The notes: generated from the letters alone by a model not told the origin. 64,000 nucleotides of DNA from Lunularia cruciata (GCA_948567375.1 OX419757.1:30504001-30568000), one strand, 5' to 3'; counted from the stretch's first letter, positions 13,601 to 27,200 are shown. Made by a program: numbers and translations.

Positions 13601-15969
13601 CAAATGTTCCTACATATATGTATATATGCATGTATGTATATATATACATGCATAAGGTATATGTGTCCTTGTACGTATACACATATATGTCTCCATGAAA
13701 TCATGTGTGTACAGTCTTCTCATGTAACTCGCTATCTATTTTGCCGGTTGTCGGTCTTCATAGGTTGTCGGTCTTCATAGGATATGATCAAGACTTGTCA
13801 GATCGGAAGCCAATAAGGAAAAATCTTGTGTGCTGTTCACAAATCCGTAAGCTTGTTTGGTTTTAAGTTCCTTAGAACGGTCAGCTTATGATCAGGTGAG
13901 GCGACTGTATGTAATCTCCCGGTAGAAAGTCAAATCTGGATCCATGACTCCGGAGTCATAGATGGATGGCGTTTTATATGGACGAGTCACATTTCTAATC
14001 GGTTTGTCGAATTCTGTTGCCATGTGACTGATGATATAAAATGTCATGAAAGCACCCAGTAGTCTACAGTTTGGGAACCCTTCAGTGCCACATATAATCT
14101 GCCGTGTAGAGATGATTCTCATGTTATGATCCTATAATATTTTATTTGAATCGATTACGGATCCCAAACGCTGGTTACGTGCTCACTGAAACTGCGTCAT
14201 TCGCTTAATATCAATTCAGAGTACTAACAAATTCGACGCGAAATGATTTTGGACCTACGTTTCGGTCTATCATTAGTTAGAGGATAATCTGGACCATTGA
14301 TACTGATGTGTTATGGCAAATAATGGGCAACTAATTCTGCTGGCTATTTCATCATCACCCTGATTGATGCTTTAGCTCTTACACAGAGGCGTTACACAGA
14401 GGTACATGGTCAATCCAATACAAAATTCAATGCAGCATCAGCATCATCACAGTGTAAGTAGCATGTGCTCATTATCTCGACCTCTCTACTCTGCATAATG
14501 TGCAGTATTCAAACGGATGCGAAAGTTTTTAGATTAATATTCTATAAGCTGATAAACTTCTCCAAAAAGAGGATATTAAGCTAAACTACATGATCTCGAA
14601 GTCTTAGTGATTGTTCACGAGCTCATCCACGTGTCTCTTCAATATTAACAGCTAGGAACTGTGGATATAGTCTGATGCCAGGGATAAGGTGTATCAGGCC
14701 CGCATTGATGTTTACACAGGCGTTCACATAAATTTCTATTGTTATCAACCGCGTGAACTCCGTTCAGGATAAACCCAGCCTCTATGTTATGAGTTCGTTC
14801 AGCGTTGCAGACTTTATGTCGGAGATTGTGGCATGCGTGTTTATATCTTCATTTCACTGTTCAGTTAAGAGAAAATATAGATACCTTGTAAGAACATGCT
14901 ATGCTGAATTTGCAAACTCATAAAAGTGAGGACAAGTCTCAAGCACGGATTCTAGTTCCGATGCATAAAAATCTCCATGTGCATTGGCATTTCTTCCGGC
15001 ATTAAAATTTTCACATGTCAATCCTTCGTATCACTGCAACTGCAGTAGTTGCAGAGCTACAGAAGAGCTTTCAAGTGCGTGTCTCTACGGTGGCACTTCC
15101 ATCCGAATCCCAGACGGGGTGTCACTACGATGCCACTTCCATCCGAATCCCAGACGGTCCGTAGATTGGTTACTCGAAGAGAGTGTGCTCCTATGCAGTA
15201 AGTCTAAGTGAATCACACATGGCTGTCGCCTGTTTCGGAAACGCTTATGTGGTGTGATGACACCAATCACGCCATGACGTAGCAGTATCTTGCTGAAACA
15301 CAGTAGATTACGAAGTAGCTTTGCATTTTGGAAAAGAAAAAGCCCTGGAACACATTGCTGACTGAGTTGTAGAACTATGTTGGTAAGAAATAGCGTGCAA
15401 CGCCCGCGGGGACATCTATCATACCCAGTACATATATGTACGTATTACCATTTAGATCTATAGCAAGATTTAAGTGCCAAGTAGTGTCTTACATCGATTT
15501 AACATATGTGTTCATTCCTCTGCTACATATACGGGAAAGTATTGTAAAGAACTTTTTAAGAGTGGCGATTGACAAGTATCTGAACTATACGGTTCAAGTA
15601 CTTGGGCAGAAATAGTTTCAATTAAGTGATGGAATATTGACAATAGAAGTTGTGCACATTTACAAAACCTGAAACAGATATCGCACATCTTAGAGTGGTT
15701 TACTAAACTGCACAACTTCTACTGTCATATTGTCTTCCTTTTACGAAACCAAATCTGAACTTCCACAACGCCATTCTGTACATGCAAAAGTTAGTCGTAA
15801 TTCCTTGAACGCCGTTGTAGCATTATACCCGTCATACTTAGAATACCCGCACGTTTCACGCAGTTTGCGAGATGGACTTCGCAGGACTGTACAGTAATAT
15901 ATATGTACATCTATAAATTTTGTACGGCCTAGGCGACGGCGTTGTAGGATTTGGCCTTTACATCGCCTT
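10691..15969. other. Intergenic with minor local duplications
   Basis: No gene recognised; the largest frames are 86-88 codons (12951-13211 plus, 11222-11488 minus) and lack motifs. Small features are a 17-bp direct duplication around 13747-13780 (GTTGTCGGTCTTCATAG twice), a TA/TG-rich patch at about 13610-13690, and a ~27-bp direct duplication (TGCCACTTCCATCCGAATCC core) near 15090-15117 and 15131-15157. Confidence 0.5.
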
Positions 15970-16620
15970 TTAAGGACTTCATTACTGTATTTCTCTTTTG
16001 CAGATTCGTGCCTTTTCCTCGAGGAAAGACAAAACGCATTCTGCTTTTCAGGAAAACCACGATAGACAGCAATATGAAAATCTGACAGGTATTAACTTGG
16101 GTCTCTGAGAGCCCACCATGTCTTGATTCAATACTTAAATATGCCATGATAAAGTATTTTGTATCACTTAACACTTCAGCTTATTACAAAAACTATTGTT
16201 ATGTTAGTGAGCGCCTCATGTTGTCATTGATGTCTGGGGTTTATATTACTCATATGTATAAGATATTCAAAAGCCTTTCTGTTCCAATTAGCCTCTCATA
16301 CAGCCACCAATGGTATTTGAGGACTACATTATTGCATTGTCTGTTTTTCAGATTCGTGCTTTTTCATCGAGAAAAGACAAAACGCATTCCGCTTTTCAGT
16401 AAAACCACGCTAGAAAGCAACATGAAAATCTGATAGATATTAACACTTGGCTCTCTCAGAGCCCACCATGTCTTGTTTCAACACTTATATTTCTACATGA
16501 TAAAAATATTAGTATCACTTAATACTTCGTTTTATTACAGAATATTGCTTATATTAGTGAGTGCCTCCTGTAGTCGTAGTCTCTGTTGCTTAGATTACTC
16601 CTATGTATAGAGTATATAGA
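15970..16620 (+). repeat. Two-copy diverged tandem duplication, ~300-bp unit
   Basis: Units of roughly 15970-16275 and 16313-16620 share ordered blocks such as CAGATTCGTGC, AAAGACAAAACGCATTC, AGAGCCCACCATGTCTTG, GTATCACTTAA and TTAGTGAG(C/T)GCCTC. Many substitutions separate them, so this duplication is older than those at 3.9-4.6 kb. The 95-codon frame at 16146-16433 spans the junction and is not conserved between units. Confidence 0.85.
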
Positions 16621-19600
16621 AAGTAGAGAGACTATAGTATGTAGTATAGAAAGACTTTACAGGCTTTCATCGAGAACCTAGTTTTATTGTTCTCATAAAC
16701 TGGGATATTAGAGGTCTGAATGGGCCAGAAAAAATGCTAGAACTATTACTACCTATGGAAGTACATAGAAATGAGCTGAGAGAGCTGGAACTTATATAAT
16801 TAGAATAATAGGTATATAAGCAGTGTTGATACAATTTGAACCTGTTGGCATACAAAAGGAAGTGACTATGAAGCCTGATCACTTCAGTCATTCTTATGAA
16901 CTGAATGAAGGCTACCCAGTAACTCAATTTGGTTGGTTAATGTTTATTTTTAAAGTGATGGACTTTGTACTGAGTCCGAAAGGTAGACCGTCCCTTTTCT
17001 TCTCCGCTCTTGAGAGTCTGTGCTGCCTATTTTTGAATCCAATCCAGGACCATCACGTGCCGTATGTCAATTTTCGGCCTAACATCCATAACCGTATTTT
17101 ATACTTCCCCCATCTTATAGTATTGAAATATTTCTATTGATCAATGTGAATCACACAGGATTGTTAATCTAGACACCTAGCGAGGGAGAGGGTGACCTCA
17201 CCTCCGGCAACTCACGTGACCGGAGGAAACGAAGTGAGGTTTATTACAAAATGAGTTGCCCTACTTTGCTCAATTGGTCTATGCGCAGTTCATGTTTCTA
17301 AGTCCTGCGGACTCTCTTTGGGTCCATAGCTCACCTACTTAAAGATTACGTCTGGAAATCCATCATGACAAGTGATGAGCTCCATAACCAACTACGGCAT
17401 TTTAGCAGTCTCAAAACTATGGAAGCTTTGACATGTCATAAAATCTTTGCGGTCAAAGCAGGCTCTATGATTACCAGTCGTATGCGAGTCCACTATTGCA
17501 CCATGATTTGCACCACAAACTACAGTCGAAGCTCTCGAACTGTTTGTGAATTAATGAAAGGGTAGCCATTAGAGGAAATAACTATTGAAAAAAAAATAGC
17601 CGTCTTCAAAACTACATTATTCGAAGAACTTCAACTGTCTATTCATTTGTCATTTGCGAGTGACCGTACTCAAAGTACACAATTGTTATGGTTAACATGT
17701 CTTTTGTAACAGAAGGTGAAACTCTGTTGAGTGTAGATAGTTACATGACAATTTACTCGGATCTCTTGAATATCATCTCAAGTAAATCATCATATCAATG
17801 CGCCGTAGTAAATAACTTTACTCATATCAATTGGTCGTAAATAAAAATATTGATTGAGTTCTCTTTGCCTTGTAATGAGCTTTTTTGACTCATTGAGAGT
17901 CCGTCTCACGCCTGCAATCTCATTGGTTGATATTACTTGACATACCGTAAGCGTGCAAAATATCTAATGAGTGTCCTGGTTATTATCCATGCCTCGACAG
18001 AAGGCCAAGCTGCAGTGAAGGGAAAAGATAACATCAGTAACGAGAAGGATTGCACCAAGAGCATAATTAAGGAACGTATGGGGAAAATACTCTTAAGCTG
18101 GTAAATGTCGCGTCCCATCTTTTTTGATATTTATTTTCTCGAATCGTTATATCGGAGAGTACTTCAGTGCTCATAGACGGTTACTTCCCGTAATTTTTTA
18201 GTTTAAGTGTTGAAATAATTCATATAATCTGTAGGGACAGGGTTCACTCAGATTGAAAACATTCCCAAAATAAAGAAACTGTTAAATTTTGTCCCCATCA
18301 CCGTATTAATGAAATCTGCAACATTTAGAGATCGTACAACTAACTTTTAGAGAGGTTCGACTGTAACGTCAAACTCGAGCATGTCAAGAGATCTTGATCA
18401 ATTTCAAGTTATCAAAGAAGAAACTGATTAGGTGAATGATTTTAGGAATGACTCATTTCCTCCTTACTCGTGCTCCGATCACCAAAGGCTTGGATAACGT
18501 GACCACGCTGGCTTATGTGGTCACCGTGTTAGTTGTGTCTACAGTTGCGGCATCAAATCTTGATTTGCATGTGGTTCACACGACAGCAAATATACAGTAG
18601 AGCAAGTAGTACGGGAAGATATGTTCAACCTTCGCACGGGCGTAAGGACTTTCTCACTTTCTGGCCAGAGTCTGTCTTATCACATTTGTGAAGACCAAAG
18701 CGACGGAAAGAATATCCACAGATTGGCCTCACAGTGCCTAGAACGCAAAATTGTGCATTGTCCGTGCCTCATTAATCTTGGGAAGTTACAAGGACACATG
18801 CGGAACCTTGAACTACTGTTCCCTATATCCATAACCTCCTTTTTGACCTCCTCTTTGCACAGAACCCTAAAATGCAACTTATGTAAGTAAGTGAGTCCAA
18901 TAAATATCTTACAAATTAAGCAACCAGTGCTAAGTATATTCATGGACTAAGGTTGGACACGTGAGTCTACAGGTGTGCAGCAGTTGCATGGATACTGGAT
19001 ATCGATGGAAGGATATTGTTGGAACGACCGTAATTTTTACTAAATTGATCCACCCTGCCAGCGAGTCACCGGTCTATTGTAGGGTATCTAAGGGAATCTC
19101 AGGAATGTCCAAGACAGGACCCTGTGACTAGGTCTAAGTCGCGAAGAAAATCCCCGGGTAAACTGCATACATAAACCTGCCGGATCAGTCCAGGAGTTAA
19201 AATTGGTCCCCTATGTCTCGAATTACGATCGTCCCATCACTCTGAAATGCAACTTCAGATCTCTGATAGAAATACCATTTATGTTGTTGGGAAAAGTAGC
19301 ATTAGCTACAAAAGTAACTGAAGCATCTGAACTGTGAGTAGTGTATGATCTTTTGAATCTTCACACTTGCTTTTCTCAGAATCCAACTGTTGAGATTCTT
19401 TATTGGGAGAATCTGTTACACTTATGAGGTTGAGGTGTTTCTTGGAGGGGGAAGCGAAACGAACAGTTGTAACTGGTAATTTAATGTTTCATGAATGATC
19501 ACTATAAAGAACTTAGATGATGTGAATGGAGGGGAGAAATTGCACCAGGACTTGAACAAAGCTGTAGAGACATGGAAATCTTAATCTTAATGAATCAAAA

Positions 19601-19969
19601 CGTACTCAATTATGGGTTCGATGTAGTCTTTGGTGCAGCCTTTTGGACTGCTGGTCAGGGGCAACACACATACAGTCTCACGAAATCCACGAGAGGCACA
19701 GGCCAAAATGATACAATAGCAGGTTGCATGTTTTATTTTGCTGGTTCACGTTTTGGCCACAACGTTGTTGTGTTGTATAGAGTGAGTGAACAGTGAGTGA
19801 GCTTCTCGTGTCCCATGGATTACAATATGTAGCCATGAAATGCGAGCTTCCCCTGCAGATGAGCTCTTGAGTTATCATCACTAAGAAAAGGTCCAACTTC
19901 AGCCAGTTCCAATGAGCAGATTCTAGACAATTTTTTACAATTTATGTTAGTAGTCAAATGAAGCCTTGC
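16621..19969. other. Intergenic, nothing recognised
   Basis: Scattered short frames up to 105 codons (16823-17140 plus) without motifs. No similarity to the retroelements further right was noticed. Confidence 0.5.
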
Positions 19970-20090
19970 AGAAAATCAAGACTATGAGGACTACACTTTT
20001 GCAGACAGGAAGGCAGAACTGCAAATCACTCCTGTATATGTTCAAGTTTATATAAGTTTATAAAAATTCAACTTTACAAAACAACAAAAA
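19970..20090 (+). repeat. Short recurrent motif, first occurrence
   Basis: GAAAATCAAGACTATGAGGA is followed by a segment ending GCAAATCACTCCTGTATAT. The same ordered pair recurs at about 20452-20515, and the first motif recurs again at about 20634 and 20676. The R4 copy lies between the first and second occurrence. Confidence 0.7.
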
Positions 20091-20355
20091 AGGAGACCGC
20101 GTAGAGAAAACAAAGGATGGGAAGACCCCATCAAACCGTACAAGGGAGAGACAAAAAAGGTAAAATGGGGCTAGGTCCCAATAGAGTCTATATGAGAAAT
20201 CTGCCATACTGCACCTAAGATATCTGAGCTATGCAAGTCATATGGTCTACAAACAATTGGAGCATCCAAAGAAGCATCACCTAGTGTGATTGCTCTCCTA
20301 TGGATTGCACCAGCCACTGCCCTCTGTAGAGCAATGGACACACGCTTACTTTACA
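20091..20355 (+). repeat. R4 dispersed repeat, copy 3
   Basis: Same length and orientation as 3424-3688 with scattered mismatches, from GGAGACCGCG to the ACACACGCTTACTTT end. It appears to interrupt a locally repeated sequence, since the flanks (19970-20090 and 20440-20515) match each other. Confidence 0.8.
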
Positions 20356-20439
20356 AACAATAAAGTCTCAAACAAAACAAAGTTTTTTGCTACCCTGTGT
20401 GTGGTACAGTAGAAGAAGAATATGGCTACACGTTTTAGC

Positions 20440-20700
20440 ACTCTAGAAAATCAAGACTATGAGGACTACACCTTGCAAATACAAAGACAGATTTGCAAAT
20501 CACTCCTGTATATAATAATAAAGTCTTAAACGTCTCAAATTGTTATATAACAATAAATTATCTAAGGAAACAAAGTTCCTACTACCATGTGTGGTATTGT
20601 AGATGAAGAATATGGCTACACAATTTAGCTTTCCAGAAAATCAAGACTATAATGGTCTTAGTATTGCAGAAAATCAAGACTATGAGGACTACTATGCTTA
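20440..20700 (+). repeat. Recurrent AAATCAAGACTATGAGGACTA cluster
   Basis: Three further occurrences of the motif first seen near 19973, at about 20452, 20634 (diverged) and 20676. The spacing is irregular, so this is a cluster of local duplications rather than a regular satellite. Confidence 0.7.
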
Positions 20701-21194
20701 CAATGAAAATACTATTTTTGAGGACAAGTTTGTGCATTATGTCCTGTCATCTTATAGTTTCTGCAACTTCTAAGTCTTCCTTGTGAACTTGATGCTCCAC
20801 CAGCTCATATTGTGAGGCCTCTCTTTATGTAGAGGACTTAGCCATGGCAACACTCCAGTTACTTTGTTGATGATTCCCTCTAGAGCCTTGAGGACGTCCA
20901 TGAGTAAACTGCATTGGTGGATTCTCTAAAGCCAATGTTCTAAAAGCTATATTTAAAAGATGATACCACATTTGCTCTTGTTGATGAGATTGCAATATCT
21001 GATAAAGCTGTTGAATAGCTCTGAAAATAGGTTTAGGCTTGGTAGGATTACAGGCTGAACAATATCAATTGGTCTTGGTGTGATAGTCTCACACAAACTT
21101 TCATTGTTTACCAAATGCCAAAAAGGATGAAATTTATCCATCGACAATAAATCTTTATCATTCAGTATTTGCAAAATATGATGCTTACATTATC
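20701..21194. other. Spacer before family A copy A
   Basis: No LTR of family A is present here. Similarity to the 3' end of family A starts abruptly at about 21195, where copies B and C instead continue through a polypurine tract into an LTR. Copy A has therefore lost its 3' LTR. Confidence 0.55.
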
Positions 21195-22420
21195 AAGGTT
21201 AATCCTTTCAAAGTGTCTTCCTCCCAACTTCTTGAGATCACAGGTGTAATGGCTCCACACCTTCTCCATAGTGAAAGGTCCAAAGTACTTGGGTAGAGCT
21301 TCTTTTGCACCCTCTTGAATCAAACTGAATCAAACAACATTACCCAATCACCTTCCTTGAAGTGCCTCACCTTCTTCTTACCTTTCCTCTTGTCATAACT
21401 CTCCTTCTGTTTCCTTTAGGCTTGCTCTACTCAAACCATAGCAACTTCTCTTGCTTCCTCTACTTCCATGAGATGCTCCTTCCTTGACTTCTCTACATCA
21501 CCTTGTAGCTTCTTCAATTTCCTATGAATGCCTTGAGACGTAGGAAGATTAAAGTGAATAGGGAAAGTAGACTCAATATCGTATACTTAATGCAATGGAA
21601 AAATTCTGGTTGATGTCTTCATCATTGTCCTATACTCTCACAAAACCACATGAATCTTCTTGTCCCAATTATATTTTACCCCCTCTATTTTTGCATATTT
21701 GGCCAGCATCATGCACAAGGTTTGATTGGTTCTCTTTATAAAGCCATTGGATTTTGGCCAATAGGAGGTAGTCACTCTATGTATAATAGAGAAATGTTAT
21801 AGAATGGTTATAGTGATACTTCCTATAAACTCCCCTCTTTTATAAAAAATCAACTCCAAATGGCATCCAAACCTAGTGATGATGCATTCATTAAGAAACC
21901 TACCGACTTCATCTTCATTATTATCTCTCAATGGTATAGCCTCACCACTTGGTAAGGTAATCAATAACTACAACAATGTATTGTTTGCTCCTTGGGGTTG
22001 TATTGAAAGGACCTACAAAGTCAATTCCCCACATCTCAAAAGGTCCTAGCAATGGAATTGATTACAAGGTGGAGTAGAGGTATACTTCCTAGCAAAAGTT
22101 TGACAAAGATTACAAGTTTTAAAATAATCAAGACAATCCTTGAAAATTCCCCTCCAATGGTAACCTGCATCTAGAATCTTGATGGTGGTCACCTTACCTA
22201 CAAAGTGACTCCCATATATCAAACCACCGTTCCTTCATGAGTAGGATAGACTCCTCCTTGCCCATTGCGTTTCAAAGTAGACCATCTTCTCCTTGATGAA
22301 AAAGAATATTCCCCACCATTATGTAAGGTCTAGATCTTGTTGCAATGACCTTCTTCTCCCTAGCATGCATCTCATTTGGGTAGTTACCTCTTGTAACAAA
22401 GTCCACAATGTCCTTTTACT
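21195..22420 (-). pseudogene. Family A copy A: decayed integrase
   Basis: Matches, in the same order, the integrase part of copy C (61985-63060). It includes the C-terminal segment near 21200-21420, the core near 21700-22060 and the HHCC region near 22060-22260. Many stops and indels break the frame, and no piece of more than about 60 codons survives. Ty3/gypsy integrases insert the cDNA copy. This one cannot be functional. Confidence 0.85.
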
Positions 22421-22888
22421 CCATTGAAACCACTTGAGTGATTGAGATTGTCATGAGCTCTTCATCCAAGAAAGAATGATCTATTGGCTCAAATCCATTA
22501 TGATCATAGGCCATAGATAATAAATCAACATTTGTGTGTTTCTTCCTTGGCCTATCCTCAATATGTAATCATACTCAAACAAGAGTATCCTCCACCTTGC
22601 TAGCCTTCCCTCCACATCAGGCTTGTTGAAGGCGTACTTCAAAGCCTTGTGATTTGTGATAATGATGGCCTTCTCTCCAATCAAGTACTTTTAAAACTTC
22701 TTAAGACCAAAACCTACTACCAAACTCTCCTTTTTTGAAATTGAATAATTCTTTTTTTTGAGACCATTTTTCTCCTAGGATAAGCCCATCTTGGTCTAAT
22801 TCACTAAGAGTGCATCTTATAGCTACATTGGAAGAATCAGTGTAAGGGATGAAAGACTTACTTCAATCAGGTTTAGCAATCATTAGAG
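22421..22888 (-). pseudogene. Family A copy A: decayed RNase H
   Basis: The 22481-22684 piece contains TNHKALKYAFNKPDVEGRLA and a LLFEYDYILRIGQGR segment, matching TDHKALKYIFNKPNVEGRLA and LSEYDYTIEDRPGK of copy C. In copy A the catalytic-type Asp of TDHKAL is Asn. The upstream part (22685-22888) is frame-broken. This domain normally removes the RNA strand during reverse transcription. Confidence 0.85.
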
Positions 22889-23990
22889 TCATAACAAGGG
22901 ATTGTTTGAGCTCTTCAAAAGCTTTGAGAGCCTCCTTGTATATTCTACACCCTTCTTCATGTAAATGGTAATGCATAAGCCTTGTTGGAAAAATAAGAAG
23001 GTGAACCTCCTATAAGACACAACCATTCCCAAGAATTGTCGTAACTTTGTCAAGATTGAAGAGAATGGAAGCTCTGAGATTTTGCTCACCTTTTCAAGAT
23101 CCACCATCATTCCATCCTTGGAAATAATATGCTCTAATAGTAGATTTCTCTATACCCAAAGATTCAATTCTCTAGCTTGAGTGATGCATTTGCTTCATCC
23201 ATGCATTGTAAAACCTTGATCAAGTGCTCAAAGTGCTCCTGCTTGCTCCCATAAACACAAAAGTCATCAATGAAATCTCTCATTAATTTCCCCATGAAGG
23301 ATTCAAACACCTTCTTCATGAACCATTGGAATGTGGCTAGAGCATTTCAAAGCCTAGAAGGCATGACCTTGAAAGCATAAGTTCCCCAAGGTGTGGTGAA
23401 TGTGGTGAGTTTTTGATGCTCTGATGCAATCTTGATTTGGTTGTAGCCACTATAACCATCTCCAAAACTATGCCTCTCATCACCTGCAACCTCTTCTAAC
23501 ATATCATCAATGAATGGAAAGGGGTAGTAGTCCTGCTTGGGAACAACAATGAGCTTCTTGTAGTCAACACATACTCAAAGCTTGCCTCTTCTTCACAATC
23601 ACAATTGGAGACCCATTCTGAATTCTCCACCTCAAAAATAAACTCAACCTCTTTGAGATTATCAATCTCCTCCTTCACAACCAAAGTTGATGGTGGGCTT
23701 ATGCAAAGTTGCTTTTGGTAGACTAGTCTTGCATGTGAATCAACCTCTATCTGGTGCTTTTCCAAGGTGACTTCCTTGAGATCCTTGTAACTAAAAGCAT
23801 GTGCATGTACTTATAAAAAATCTTTTCAAATCTTACCTTCTCCTCCTTGGTTACATTTGGACCATATTTCAAAGTAGATATTCTCCTCTCTGCCTCCTCA
23901 AGGGTCAATGTTGATTTATTGAGATCCTTCAATCCTTTAGCTTTGGTACAAAATCCATAGCACACAAAAGGTGCACATCTAAATCCAATT
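22889..23990 (-). pseudogene. Family A copy A: decayed reverse transcriptase
   Basis: Pieces in element order are 23965-23747 (region before RT), 23765-23496 (RT N-terminal part, with SPPSTLVVKEEIDNLKE and ENSEWVSN) and 23110-22889 (thumb, LTKLRQFLGMVVSYRRF). The catalytic segment around 23250-23290 reads FIDDFCVYG, the F-x-D-D form shared by both families in this window. Frameshifts separate all pieces. The order protease, RT, RNase H, integrase identifies Ty3/gypsy rather than Ty1/copia. Confidence 0.88.
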
Positions 23991-23999
23991 CAAGTTCAT

Positions 24000-24760
24000 C
24001 CTCATTTGAAGAGGTATCTTCCTCCATACTTGTGTCCATACTTGAAGCTCATTCTTTTGAATTAAATTCCCAATAATCAGAAGATGGTGTATCTAAATGA
24101 GAGATATGGTTAATATTGGTTATTGGAACTAAAATTTGATGGTTAATGGCTCAATTCTCAAGTACCCTTTATGTCATCAATCAGTTGTTCAAGTTGGTTT
24201 CAACCATAGCCTCCCAAGTAGCAAATCATAACTTGCATTCTTTTGACTTGGAAAGTCATGAGATTTTGAACTCCCATGATTGAGACTACCACCTTTTCCA
24301 CCACACCCCCTGGTCAAACTTGTTACTTGTTTTCCATGCTCACCATAGCAGTTGTAGTCTAGAAGGTATCATACCAAACTTCTTCATGAACTCATATGAC
24401 ATGGTGTTCATTCCAGATCCTCCATCAACAAAAGAATCCTCTATGTTGTGACTATTCATCCTCACATCAATCTTGGAGGTATATTCACAAGCCTCCTATG
24501 GTGATGGTTTTGCATCCACCACCCCCATTGATATTGGAGCCTTTGTTTTCTTCTTTTTCTTGCTCCTTATGGAACTCAAACCACCTCTAAGTTCCTTTCT
24601 CAAGGTAGGATTTAAAGAAAGTAGTTGATCCACCGTGATGTTGGCCTTGTGACTACCAACATCCTCCAATATATAATAGCCCCATTGTTGCTTGGAGATC
24701 AGGAAATCATCCATCCCCAATTTCTTCCTTGGATTCATTGTTGATGGTGTTTAACTAGTT
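24000..24760 (-). pseudogene. Family A copy A: decayed protease and linker
   Basis: Reading the minus strand near 24390-24440 gives FVDGGSGMNTMSYEFMKKFG. The D-G-G-S-G form is a retrotransposon aspartic protease active site, with D-G-G in place of the commoner D-S/T-G. The frame is broken on both sides. A further piece (24738-24496) lies just upstream in element order and has no recognised domain. Confidence 0.7.
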
Positions 24761-24855
24761 GTGCAAGTAGTCATGGTGGGCATTGGACTATCCTTGCTAA
24801 GAGTGTTTTCTTGAGAATAATATATATCATATACCGAATGAGCTCTCTTCTTCTC

Positions 24856-25194
24856 TTATGCCAAAAGCTCCAAGTTAAAACCTTTGGAGTTTGAGCATTC
24901 TTCCTTCTCATACTTGATCTCCACCATATCTATGGATGATATCCAATTACCTCTATTTTTCACATGAGCTTCACTACCTCCCTCCTTCTCTTTATTTGCC
25001 CCTCCATAACCTCTTCTTCCATGGTAAGTGGAGTTTGGGTAATTCCTTTGGATGTGACCTCTACCTCCACAACCAAAACAAATTTTATCATTGAAATTGC
25101 TAGTTGGTTGACCTCCTCTATATGGATATTTTATATAACCCCTAGGCCCTCTTCTAACATTTTGGTCTATTTCCCTCTTCTCTCTTAGTTGCAT
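24856..25194 (-). pseudogene. Family A copy A: gag nucleocapsid part with damaged zinc knuckle
   Basis: A 112-codon piece contains CFGCGGRGHIQRNYP. This fits the CX2CX4HX4C zinc knuckle of gag nucleocapsid except that the last Cys is Tyr, a single G-to-A change (TGT/TGC to TAT/TAC). Flanking residues are Arg/Gly-rich (GRRGYGG), as usual for RNA-binding gag tails. In element order it lies directly before the protease. Confidence 0.85.
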
Positions 25195-27200
25195 TGTATT
25201 GACCTTGAGATCCGCAAGTTGCTCTGTGATATTTTGAAGGAGATATTTTGGTGGAGGTGCAAGAACAAGAGCAACTACTTCTTATGGTGCCACCTTTGCC
25301 ACCAAAGGATCAAAACTCCCACCATAATTGTAGACTTGTGAAGGATACACAACCTCCTTCACCATCAAATCACTCTTATCTCTTTCCAAACTCTCTTCCA
25401 TATGAATTGCACTTGATAGCTTCTATCTTGGAAGAAGTTTTCTCATATCTCACCTTGCTTCTAATTTTGGTTTAAATCCTCCCACAAAATTCTTGGTTAA
25501 CATGGCTCCTATCCAAATCATGTTAGTTTCCATATCATCTCTAGGCTTCCTCAATATCATGCAAAACCTAGACTCTAAAATACCATTAGCTAAACATATT
25601 ATCAAGAGGTGGAAATTGGCTTTGCAATATTTGGAAGGATGTTATATATGATGGCCTAAGTAGATCAGATAGAGGTGTCACCTAAAGATTACTTCTATTA
25701 ATAGGGTAGAGGCCAAAAACATCTTGAAAATTTCAAAGCCAATTTTGGAGGCCTAAATGGATGAATTAGGCCTCAAAAATTAAAGTTATCTTCTTACCTA
25801 AAGGGAAAGATGTGTTGCGTTCTCCCCATGTTCATCTTGTAAAGAGCTTTTTGATGGTACCTCATCCATGTTATTCCAAGATTCCTACAAGAAGATTCAC
25901 CAAATTTCCTTCTCATCAAAGTTGTTGACCAACCAAATAGGACAAGGATCTACATGCACCCACCCATGCAACTAATCTAAGGGTGGAGCTTGCTGACATG
26001 TCATCAATCCATATATCCAATCCAAGGATAGAGCTCCTTCTAAGGGGATTCTCTTTGCAATATAATAAAGACAATGTGGTAGTTTGGGGCATTGGAGTAT
26101 TAAGGGCTGCAGCCTTGTGTTTCTCTTAAGGGTTCTCCTATCCTTAAAATATTACAAACTCTAACTTCTTTAATCTTTCTACATAAACTCTCCCTTTCTC
26201 TCCATGTCCTTCCTTGAGGAAGGTAACCTCACTCATCAATCTTTCATAACTCTCATCCATAAGAAAGTTTCATTGACCCAAGACTCCTCTTGCTCATCTC
26301 TCTTCTCTCTCTTTTGGTATTCTAACTCATATTATGTAAGAGCTACATACTCAAAGAACTCCGGTAATAATGATGCTCACTCATTCTTCCTCCTCTCATT
26401 GTTTCATATGCAAGCACTCTTGAAGTCTCTCATAAAAGCCTCCACATCCTCTACATTTTTGCCAAAGAAAAACTAGAATTTTTCCCGTCTTAGCTTCTCA
26501 CTACCTTTCTTTATTTTTTTGTTTATTTTTTTGCTCTCATCCTATAACTAATAGAATTTATCCATGACTAGCACCACTTGAGAGTAGTCCACTCTAGGTA
26601 GTACAAAGGGTTCAGGTTGCTCCATGATTTCTTTGGCACTCATGTGAAATCTCATGGAATATTTTATTCATCAACTAAAAGATTATCTCCATCACTAATC
26701 TTGAGAACTTCTTGAAGAAGGTGGTAGTTTCTCTATAATGGTAACATGAGACTCTCCAAGATCCTTCACCAAGGTCTCCAACAATGTTATTGTTCCTTTA
26801 CAGTCATGGCTCTTTTGAAAGTCCTTCCACTCCACAAACCTCACACAACTCCTTGGTCCTAGATCTCCTCCCTCCCAATCTTGGTGAAGAAGGTTCAACA
26901 TGCAATCCTAAGTCAAGTAAGCCTCTCCTTTCCTGCAATCTCTTGCTCCCAAGACTCAATAAACATGAACTTGCCTTGTGTGCCTTCTCTTCACATAAAA
27001 ACCACTTAGAATCACTCTTTCCTCTAAACAATGAAGATCTTTGAATCCTTTCAACATTCTCTTCAAATTTTGCTCTAAACTCTCCTTTCTTAAAATCAGC
27101 CACTACTTTCACTTCAACCCCTTGAAGAACCTTACATTTCCTTAATTTCCACTCTTGATGGCCCTTCATGCTCCTAAGATGAGTCTAAACACTCAAACAT
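25195..27200 (-). pseudogene. Family A copy A: probable gag N-terminal part and leader, heavily decayed
   Basis: Position upstream of the zinc knuckle implies gag. Minus-strand pieces (27169-26804, 121 codons; 26901-26695) are Lys/Glu-rich and include WFLCEEKAHKASSC, a Cys/His-bearing segment. No intact capsid-like domain could be traced. No 5' LTR was found between here and 31 kb, so copy A appears to lack both LTRs. Confidence 0.5.

Noticed and set aside
16146-16433. 95-codon frame as a gene
   Set aside because: It spans the two units of a tandem duplication and is not open in the homologous part of the other unit.
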